From positions 4,997,083 through 5,061,082 of the forward strand of contig OX411556.1 in the NCBI GenBank assembly GCA_948146395.1: DNA of 64,000 nt. The letters are read 5' to 3'. The DNA is from Fragum whitleyi. Its lineage: Eukaryota > Mollusca > Bivalvia > Cardiida > Cardiidae. Below the pieces are notes generated by a model. It saw only the letters and a list, made by a program, of their open reading frames with translations. It was not told the origin of the DNA and ran no database searches. Each line of letters starts with the position of its first letter. Positions within the stretch are counted from its first letter, which is position 1. Shown one piece after another: positions 55,301 to 64,000 of this stretch. Both the position numbers and the translations under genes were made by a program.

Positions 55301-56910
55301 TTCAGGTCTACATTCAAATTTTTTCAATGTAGAGCTATTCAATCGACATTCGGGTCTACATTCAAACTTTTTTGAAGGTAGAGCTATTCAATCGATATTC
55401 AGGTCTACATTCAAACTTTTTTCAATGTAGAGCTATTCCATCGACATTCAGGTCTCCATTCAAATTTTCCAATGTAGAGCTACGCAATCGACATTCAGGT
55501 CTACATTCAATTTTCTCAATGTAGAGCTACACAATCGACATTCAGGTCTACATGCAAACTTTTTCAATGTAAAGCTATTCCATTGACATTCAGGTCTACA
55601 TTCAAATTTTCCAATGTAAAGCTACGCAATCGGAATTCAGGTCTTCTTTCAATTTTCTCAATGTAGAGCTACGCAATCGAAATTCAGGTCTACATTCAAA
55701 CTTTTTCAATGTGGAGCTATTCCATCGACATTCAGGTCTACATTCAAATTTTCCAATGAAGAGCTTCGCAATCGACATTCAGGTCTACATTCAAATTTTC
55801 CAATGAAGAGCTACGCAATCGACATTCAGGTCTACATTCAATTTTCTCAATGTACATCTACACAATCGACATTCAGGTCTTCATTCAATTTTTTTAATGT
55901 AGAGCTATTCAATCAACATTCAGATCAACATTCAAATTTTTTCAATGTAGAGCTATTCAATCGTCAATCAGGTCTACATTCACTTTTTTCAATGTAGAGC
56001 TATTCAATCGACATTCGGGTCTACATTCAAATTTTTTCAATGTAGAGCTATTCAATCGACATTCAGGTCTACATTCAAACTTTTTTCAATGTAGAGCTAT
56101 TCCATCGACAGTCAGGTCTCCATTCAAATTTTCCAATGTAGAGCTACGCAATCGACATTCAGGTCTACATTCAATTTTCTAAATATAGAGCTACACAATC
56201 GTCAATCAGGTCTACATTCACTTTTTTCAATGTAGAGCTATTCCATAGACATTCAGATCTACATTCAAATTTTCCAATGTAGAGCTACGCAATCGGAATT
56301 CAGGTCTTCTTTCAATTTTCTCAATGTAGAGCTTCGCAATCGAAATTCAGGTCTACATTCAAACTTTTTCAATGTGGAGCTATTCCATCGATATTCAGGT
56401 CTACATTCAAATTTTCCAATTTAGAGCTTCGCAATCGACATTCAGGTCTACATTCAAATTTTCCAATGTAGAGCTACGCAATCGACATTCAGGTCTACAT
56501 TCAATTTTCTCAATGTAGATCTACACAATCGACATTCAGGTCTACATTCAAATTTTTTTAATGTAGAGCTATTCAATCAACATTCAGATCAACATTCAAA
56601 TTTTTTCAATGTAGAGCTATTCAATCCTCAATCAGGTCTACATTCATTTTTTCAATGTAAAGCTTCGCGATCGACATTAAGGTCTACATTCAAACTTTTT
56701 CAATGTACAGCTATTCCATCGACATTTGGGTCTACATTCAATTTTTCTCAATGTATGGCCTTTCCATCGACATTTAGGTCTACATACAAACTTTTTCAAT
56801 GTAGAGCTATTCCACCGACATTCAGGTCTACATTTAGATTTTTCAATGTAGGGCTATTCCATCGACATTCAGATCTACATTCAAACTTTGGTCAATGTAG
56901 AGCTATTCAG
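52376..56910. repeat. Satellite of about 48-bp hairpin units (about 95 copies)
   Basis: The unit reads ATCGACATTCAGGTCTACAT, then TCAAACTTTTTCAATGTAGA and GCTATTCA. TCTACATT and AATGTAGA are exact reverse complements around an 11-base loop, so most units could form a hairpin. Two variants mix: GCTATTCA/CCA with AAACTTTTTC (48 bp), and GCTACGCA with AATTTTCTC or AAATTTTCC (46-47 bp). Because 48 is divisible by three, open frames with a 16-residue repeat appear on both strands; they are not evidence of a protein. Copy number is estimated from length divided by unit size. Confidence 0.93.
53340..54197. repeat. Recent 429-bp duplication inside the satellite
   Basis: Blocks at about 53340-53768 and 53769-54197 match nearly base for base. 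They share private variants such as CAATGTTGAACTAAACAATC and AATCGGCATTCAGG. Each holds nine units, which shows expansion by segmental unequal exchange. Confidence 0.85.
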
Positions 56911-58338
56911 AATGATTGGACCATTACAAGGATGGTTTCTTTGGAAAATTGCTCAGATCCATAAAGTGGCATGGGAAAAGGAAACCTAATAAAAGTTTAA
57001 TTAGAAAATCCCTGATTTTTCTCTAAATACTAGAATGATTGTACTAACACAATGATGGTTCCTTTCAAAAATCAGCCGTATCTGTCAAGGTCAAGAGAAA
57101 AGTTGCAAAAGAAAATAGATTAAAATTTAATTAGAAAACCTTGCTAACGCTCTAAAGGCCACAGTTTTCATCCGATTGACCTCAAACTTGCTCATAATTA
57201 TTATAATATCACAAGGATAGTTCATTTTGAAAAAGGGCCCGAAGCGTCAAGCGTCAAAGGAAATATTTCTGATGGGTCGAGCATCAGGAGAAAAGGGGCC
57301 TATATTTGAAATTAAATTTTAAGAACTTATTAACACTTCTTCTTATGTGCATGGAAGTTTCATATATGCATGAGAGTTTATGAAATTTTAACTTAGTATT
57401 CTACATCAAGTTATTATGTGCATATTGATGTGGTTTTGTGATTTTGTACTGCATCAAAGAAAAAGGGGCTTTAAAGCTTAATGCAAAATTAATTTATTAT
57501 AAACACAACTTCTTCATTTATAGGTGCTTTTTCATGAAACTTTTTTCTTATAATATCTTGAATATTACAATTAAGACATAGACTTTTCAAAGAGTCAGTA
57601 CAGCATTATTTCAAAACTTTGCCAAGATACTTAGAACCTTTAATACTTTTAACACTGATCAACATCATTCTGAATGAAATGAATTAACCAAAAACTTGCC
57701 AACAACTTTCAGAGTATTCTAGATACAAAATTCAGCTTAAAATGATGAGAGATCCTAACAATATGCTTCTTATGGTTTCAATGTTATTTGAAGTCTAGGT
57801 CATCCAACAGGATCCGGCTGTGGCAAAATTCCACCTGACAACTTTTTATTGCACATTACGTCAGGCTTTTCACTATAAAAGGCTCATGTTTTGCATGATT
57901 TTAAATCATTATAATTTCAACAATATGTTTCTGCTTATATCAAGATCACTTTTCAAGGTTATTTATCAAGGTCAAACTTTTGTAAATATTGCTATTTTGC
58001 TGTGGTATTTGTGATTATAAATAATGTTAGTTGTAAACGAATTTGATTAAAATAATCCTTAAGTGAACCTTTTAAGGATTCCTTCAATGATTTCTGATAG
58101 ATAAATGGGCAGGGAGGGGGGATGTTATTGGTTGAGTCAATCTTCATACAGGTTAAGAGCTTTGAAAATATTTCCAGATTATCTTTCCAAAGTTCATAGG
58201 ATTTTTTCTTGGTGTCAATCCTTTATAACATTCTTCAAAAACAAAAAATCTTGAAAAGATGATAAAGAAGAAAAATACAGGTTGTAGGGGTGAATGGGAT
58301 TAATTGAAAATATTTTTATATGATTAAATAAGCTTATA
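56911..58338. other. Repeat-derived, no gene seen
   Basis: Phrases such as GTCAAGGTCAAGAG, TTTCATCCGATTGACCTCAA and AAGGGGCC recur and are typical of degraded bivalve repeats. No frame with a domain. Confidence 0.45.
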
Positions 58339-58416
58339 TCGAGGGCTCGGCGCAAAACGGTTGTAACTCCTTATATGTTTATAGGGAGTTACAACTGTTT
58401 AGCACTGAGCCCTCGA
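58339..58416. repeat. 78-bp inverted repeat
   Basis: TCGAGGGCTC / GAGCCCTCGA at the ends and GTTGTAACTCC / GGAGTTACAAC inside, with a 12-14-base centre. Confidence 0.85.
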
Positions 58417-58479
58417 TTTGGTGACTGAGATCCGATGTTTTGGCACAAATCCTTCCAGACATATGTCTCCCACCAATGG

Positions 58480-58600
58480 GTGAAAAATTGTAACCTTTGA
58501 GGGGGAAAAAGCCTTGAAGCTTGGACAGGATGTGATATTACTAGGAAGAGAAATACCAGGGATCCATGATATAGTGCAGCCTATATCAAGCAAGCACTCC
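58480..58600 (+). mobile_element. SINE-1, heavily degraded
   Basis: GGACAGGATGTGATATTACT and ATACCAGGGATCCATG resemble the SINE-1 body. Head and tail are not identifiable. Confidence 0.4.
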
Positions 58601-59499
58601 CTGATTTTTCATAATAAGCAATTTGTATAGTAATTGTCTTGTTCTACACAAGCACATTTCTTGAGCAAGTCCTATTTAGCTCACGCAAGAGTAACATGCT
58701 CAACATGAGCTGTTGTGATCACCTTTTGTCCATTGTACATCAGCAGTTGTCAAACATTCTTTATACATATTCTCTTCAGTAAATAGTCGGTAGATTTCAA
58801 CCAAACTTGGCAGAAATATAATGACATTTAAATCATAATCATATTAACCTCCGTTAACCATTGGCGGTTTTCAACCATCTTGCAGGATGTGACCCAGGAA
58901 CCTCTATAAATAATCTCCCAAACCAGTGACCCAATTGCAACCAAACTTAGTCTGAATGTTCCTTGAATGACCCTTTCAAAAATTGTTTGTTAAACTTTGA
59001 TTTTTGCAAAAGTATTTAAGTATCAGGATTGGGTCTTATTTTGACTGTAAACACTCAGGAAGACTCCTTCCAAAAGCAATTGTGCAATTTCTTTTTTCTT
59101 TTTATTCTTTCTTTTTTTTGTTGGTTGCATGTTACTTAAGATTCATGTTGCATTTTTTACGTGAGCAATTTAGGGCCATTCTGGCAATCCTGTTGAAAGT
59201 CTCCAGGGTACTTACTTTATACAGGAATTAAAATGGAAAAAGCTTCTTTGTCTTTTGAAGTAATTTAATGGATGTCAAAAAATTGCTCAGTATTATTAGT
59301 GGGTTGATTGTGTTACATTGCGTTGGAGAAGTTTATTATTTTAAAAGAATCAGGAGGATAATATTTCTTTAATTATATGTATGATGTATCAATTTGATAT
59401 TTAATTTCCTAATTTTGGCACTTGTGATGCTTCATTATGAAAAAAAAAGAATATGATTTCCTCACATTACTCTTTATTTATCTATTTAAATTGCCCAAT
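58601..59499. other. Repeat-derived, no gene seen
   Basis: It contains phrases such as TAGATTTCAACCAAACTTGG that are shared with the repeat at 63165. No coding evidence. Confidence 0.4.
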
Positions 59500-60250
59500 T
59501 GTTAGCTCTACTGACCTAAGGTCAGAGAAGTTAGAGCAATGGTGTGTTTCCCAGCTATCTGTGTGTTCGTCGGTTGACTGTTATCCCAATGGTGTCTACA
59601 GTTTTCATCTGAATTGCTTCAAACTTCGATTTCAAATGATATTTTATTATATCTTATTAGACCTATCATGCTTTAGGCTTTTCAAAAAGTCAGTAGAGTG
59701 TCCAGAAGCTCTCTTTTTGTCTTGCTAAAACTAATATTGGCCATAACTTTTGATTGGTTACAGGTGTAGTCTTCATAGTTCACATGTGCATTGCTAATGA
59801 CAACTCCCTTTTTGATCAAGGTCAGGTGTCAAGGTCATAGTTTAAAATATTAAAACTTTAAAATTAGCCATAATTTTTCAATGGTAAGTGATAAAGCCTT
59901 CATATTTCAAATGTTAATTACTTGTGACACATTATCAAAAAAACTGAGGCAAGGATCTCGCCTGACGTCGAGGCCAAATTGTCAAGGTCAATAATTTCCA
60001 TTATGAAAACTCTTAAGTTGACAAAAACTTTTAATTGGAATGAGATAGGGTCTTCATATTGCACAGGTCATTTGATTGTGATAAAACCTATTTGTTGGTA
60101 CCAAGTTATTTCAGTAGATATCTAAGACAAGGTAAGAGGCAAATAATGTCCATGATAAAAACTCTGACCATCAAACAATATCATTGGTGTAAAGCTACAG
60201 TGTCTTCTTTAATGGTAAATCATTTAATTCTAGCTATTTTCAATTTTATA
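59500..60250 (+). repeat. Degraded tandem repeat, period about 130-150 bp
   Basis: GCCATAACTTTTGATTGG, GCCATAATTTTTCAATGG and ACAAAAACTTTTAATTGG recur at about 59740, 59867 and 60019. Each is followed by a .TCTTCATA block, with TCAAGGTCA phrases between. Confidence 0.65.
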
Positions 60251-60337
60251 GGATAATCATATTTTTCTGTGTAAGATCGATTTATATTTCATTCAGAGAA
60301 CAAAATAAGCTATACTTTCATAAAAAGTAAAAATATA

Positions 60338-61500
60338 CTGAGCAAAAATAAAAAGTATCCACCCAATAAAACTGCGGATTGCTTTAAAGGAACACACAGA
60401 ATTTCTATGAAACTTATTGCAAATTACGCCTTGACCATTTGTAAATTAATTAGAAAAGTTTTATGTGATTTGAAGAAGCCGCTACCGAAATATAGACGTT
60501 AACGTAGCCAAGGGGTCGTTTTCAAAAATCACAGACTCTCAGTTAAATATTCAATTGAAAAATTTTAAAGTTTTAAGCTTCTCAGATGCAATATTAGTGC
60601 TTTAGGTATCCTGGATTGATAAAAATACTTGATACCTTCAGCTGCTTCCTACTAAGGTTGCATCAAATGAACACAAATAAACAGAAAACGTCTTCCGCAG
60701 ATTCAAAGCTCAATTTTACCAAATTCTGACTGCATGTTCTTTGTCAAGAAAACCAATTCACAACCTCTCTATTTCATTTTTTGCTGACAACAAACAACAT
60801 TTGCATTGCTACGTTTCGTCAACGTTTTCTCTCGCTCATTGGAGATGCATGTATGAATATCTAAGAAATTTGCTCGAGTTACACCCGTTTAGACTTAAAT
60901 GGCAATTTGCTTGGTTTTAAAGTTTGAGGTGGTTAAAGGTGAAGACATTTATTTCTCTTCTGTTTTGAAATAGTGGTTAGGAAGCGTGGAAGCAATCACG
61001 TCAACGCGAATGTGAAAATTTGGCGTGACGTCTTCCCTGTGGTCCAGTTGAGTTGAAGAAGGCGAATAACAATACATCTCTATCGGAAATGGTCAGCACA
61101 CTTCTTTTTTGTTCTTCTTTTTCAACTCACGTCCATAAAATTTACTCACTGTGTTACGGTTTTTGAAAACGCATGTGGTCAAGTTTTTCTCAGCCTCGTT
61201 AGAAGACTGTGTTGTACGGAGCACAACTATTCATTGATTTTTATCAACTACAGAATTTAAGAGATTAATTTCATATGAAAAGAAACTTAAGATCAACCAC
61301 CAAATGTACGTCAATAAAGAAAATAACGATTTCAACATTTCTTGAAAACACCATAAATGACACATTGTTTGAATGAAACGAGTAGTGTGCGTGAGAAAAC
61401 AAAGCACTGCCAACACATTGGTACCTTAATTGATAATTTAGTCATACAGCTGTAATAGATATTGACAAAAGAAAAGTGGATACTTTCTTTTATTGCTGAG
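60338..61500. mobile_element. MITE-H, TA-flanked inverted-repeat element (1,163 bp)
   Basis: TA at 60336-60337 and 61501-61502. The left end is CTGAGCAAAAATAAAAAGTA TCCAC. The right end is the reverse complement of a close match, CTCAGCAATAAAAGAAAGTA TCCAC. No transposase frame is present, so it is non-autonomous. A related end is at 41263. Confidence 0.8.
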
Positions 61501-61545
61501 TATACTTTGTTTTTCATGAAATTGAATATTCAATCTTAATAGAAC

Positions 61546-62948
61546 AAGAGGCCCAAGAGGGCCTGTATCGCTCCAATGGCTTTAAAATCTTTAGACTTTC
61601 ATTAATTAAAGCTTACTTTAAATGAATACATTAACACTACAAAATCTCCTAAGACCTATTTAGTAATGATTAAAAGGTTCTGGTCCATATTGCACCAAAA
61701 TACTCAATCACTATGAACCTGCAACACTTGACCAATCTTATAAAAACATAAGGTTCAAAAGATGCTGTGCAAAGATTTCGGGCTCAAAATAGGCCCCACC
61801 TGACCTGACATGCCCATATTTATGGACCAAACAAAATTTCTTGAACAATTTAAGTAAATAGTCACCCAAGAAACATTCTGGTAAAGTTTCATTGAAATTG
61901 GCTGAGTGGTTCCGGAGGAGATATCGTTCAAAGATTTTGGTCTCAATATAAAGTCCGCCCTGCCACGCCCAAATTTATAGGCCTATCAAAATTTAGCAAA
62001 TGATGTTTGAAAAGAGACACTCAAGGAACATTCTGGTAAAGTTTCATTGAAATTAGCCAAGTGGTTCAGGAGAAAATGTCATTTGAAAATTTCGGGCTCA
62101 AAATAGGCCCCGCCCATATTTTTAGTCCAATCAAAATTTCTTGAATAATTTAAGTAAAGGGTCACCAAGGAACATTCTGTTAAAGTTTCATTGAAATCGG
62201 CCCAGTTGTTGAGGAGGAGATGTCGTTCAAGGATTTCGGGCTCAAAATAGCCCCGCCTTGCCACACCCATATTTATGGACCAATCAAACTTTCTTGAACA
62301 ATTTAAGTAAAGGGTCTCCCAAGGAACATTCTGTTAAAGTTTCATTGAAATCGGCCCAGTAGTTCAGGAGGAGATGTCGTTCAAAGATTTCGGGCTCAAA
62401 ATAAGCCCCGCCCTGCTACGCCCATATTTATGGACCAATCAAAATTTCTTGAACGATATAAGGAAAAGGTCACCCAAGGAACATTCTGTAAAAGTTTCAT
62501 TGAAATTGGCTCAGTGGTTCAGGAGGAGATGTCGTTCAAAGATTTCGGGCTCAAAATAAGCCCCGCCCTGCCACGCCCATATTTATAAGCTAATCAAAAT
62601 TTCTTGAACAATTTAAGTAAAGGGTCACCTAAGGAACATCCATGCCAAGTTTCATTGAAATCGGCCCTATGGTTTGGGAGAAGAAGATTCTTAAAGATTT
62701 CAAAGTGAAAAAATGCCACTCCCTGCCACGCCCATATTTGGGGGCCAATCAAAATTCTTTGAACAATTTAAGAAGGGGGCCACCCAAGGATCATTTCTAG
62801 TAAGTTTCGTTAAAATCCGCCCATTGGTTTGGGAGGAGAAGATGTTTAAAGAAAAAGTTTACGCACGGACGCACGGACGCACGTACGCACGCACGACGGA
62901 CACTCCGCCATGACAATAGCTCGCTGGCCTTCGGCCAGTGGAGCTAAA
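61546..62948 (+). repeat. Bivalve repeat with about seven 150-bp monomers
   Basis: It opens AGAGGCCCAAGAGGGCC and closes GGCCTTCGGCCAGTGGAGCT AAAAA. In between, AAGATTTCGGGCTCAAAATA and GCCACGCCCATATTTATGG recur every 142-159 bp. A short run of CGGACGCACG lies before the end. The inverted GGCC ends suggest that the whole is one mobile unit. Confidence 0.8.
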
Positions 62949-63164
62949 AACAGACGGTTAAACTGTCTTCTAAAAAAATTAGACAAACTTTAAAAACTTT
63001 GGCACCAGTCCCTCATTTTGAATGTGATGGCTATGTAACAGCATAACATCACTTGTTTATTTCTATTCTCTTCCTAGATTCTACCATAAAAGATGAAACG
63101 AACAAAAGCACTTGAAAATTCACTGTTTGGGCGTAGAGTTTATCAAGTGATTATCTAGCATTAT
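62949..63164. other. No gene seen
   Basis: Spacer between two repeats. Confidence 0.3.
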
Positions 63165-63720
63165 TTTTTGCTCCACTGGCAGAAGGCCACTGGGGCTTTT
63201 GTCATCGCGTTGTGTCCGTCATGCGTCCGGTCGTAAACCTTTTATTTAAAAATCTTCTCAGAAAATATTGGATTAATTTCAACCAAACTTCACAGGAATG
63301 ATTCTTGGGTAACCTCCTTACGGAGTTGTTCAAGAAATTTTGATTCAATGAAAAACATGGGCGTGGCTAATTTAAAAATATGATTTTCTCTCATTTTATG
63401 ATGGCTACCAATTAAATTTCACATGAATGATCTTTAGGTGACCCTTTATCAGTCTACAAAAAATATTGTGATCGGATGACAAATATGTATTTAATGGACG
63501 GAGGTTATTTTTCTATATTTTATATAGTGGAAGCTTTCAAAATCATTTTCTCAGAATGTAACTGATGGTTAATCAATCAAATTTCACAGCAATGATCATT
63601 GAGTGACCCTTTATCAGTCTACCAATAATTATTGTGCCAGGTTGAAAAATATGTATTTTATGGGCGGAGGTCATTTTCAATATGTTATATAGTGTTAACT
63701 TTGACAATATTTTTCAACAT
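63165..63720 (-). repeat. Related bivalve repeat, opposite orientation
   Basis: TGCTCCACTGGCAGAAGGCC matches the reverse complement of the end at 62925-62945. Monomer phrases (ATTTCACAGCAATGATCATT, GTGACCCTTTATCAGTCTAC) recur every 155-165 bp. The sequence after 63720 shows nothing that I recognise. Confidence 0.6.
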
Positions 63721-64000
63721 CAGTAGAACCCAATCGATAAGAAAATGTTTAATTCGCCAAAGCATGATCTCCCATATACCCTGACACGAGATTTTATATC
63801 TGACTGAGACCACACTTTTCTAACATTGTCTGTATTTTTTACCTGGGTCCAAGGTTATGTAAGTTTTCTCGGGCTCAAATTTCACAAAATTTTAAATTAA
63901 AAATAATGTATGAAAATAAAAGATAACATTAATAAGTAGTTATTTATAACAACTTATTAATATCGCCTTTAATGTTTATACATTAAAATGAGCAAATAAA

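Noticed and set aside
52376..56910. CRISPR-like array
   Set aside because: The whole unit is repeated with point changes. There are no unique spacers, and the DNA is animal.

Overview
The window is animal nuclear DNA, almost certainly from a bivalve mollusc. The evidence is AT-rich sequence, GT/AG introns of about 0.5 to 3 kb, tRNA-derived SINEs ending in a GCGGCGTTAAA tail, and long repeats of the type that opens near AAGAGGCCC and closes with GGAGCTAAAAA, which I know from bivalve genomes. The species cannot be named from this.

There is one convincing host gene, on the + strand from 35,826 to about 51,678. Thirteen coding exons join in consistent reading phase into a patatin-like phospholipase of about 553 residues. 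It has a GGGSKG oxyanion loop, a GASAG nucleophile elbow (Ser141) and a YVDGG catalytic Asp (Asp282). Between the catalytic core and the C-terminal patatin-like segment lies a helical insertion carrying two EF-hand loops (residues 404-415 and 449-460). The second loop is split by an intron and becomes canonical only when the exons are joined.

The rest is mostly mobile DNA. From 1 to 35.8 kb I see no supportable gene. That stretch holds at least seven families of small inverted-repeat elements (here MITE-A to MITE-J), two SINE families, tRNA-like fragments and microsatellites. MITE-A is the most frequent, with 17 to 19 full or partial copies. It has about 26-bp mariner-like terminal inverted repeats, TA target duplications and a second palindrome inside. 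Several copies are nested in one another (31.9-33.2 kb) or hold SINEs or other MITEs. The gene's introns carry the same families. Intron 6 also holds a broken Ty3/gypsy-type LTR element: protease remnant, C2H2 finger and a 742-bp LTR.

Downstream of the gene an inverted repeat starts a few bases after the last stop codon. Then comes a 4.5-kb satellite (52,376-56,910) of about 48-bp units, most of which can fold into a hairpin with 8-bp arms. From 57 to 64 kb there is repeat-derived bivalve sequence, a 1.16-kb TA-flanked inverted-repeat element, and a tandem-monomer repeat related to the sequence at 1-232.

The points most worth a second look are the EF-hand insertion in a lipase fold, a MITE end that appears to supply the branch point for exon 10, and the hairpin satellite.
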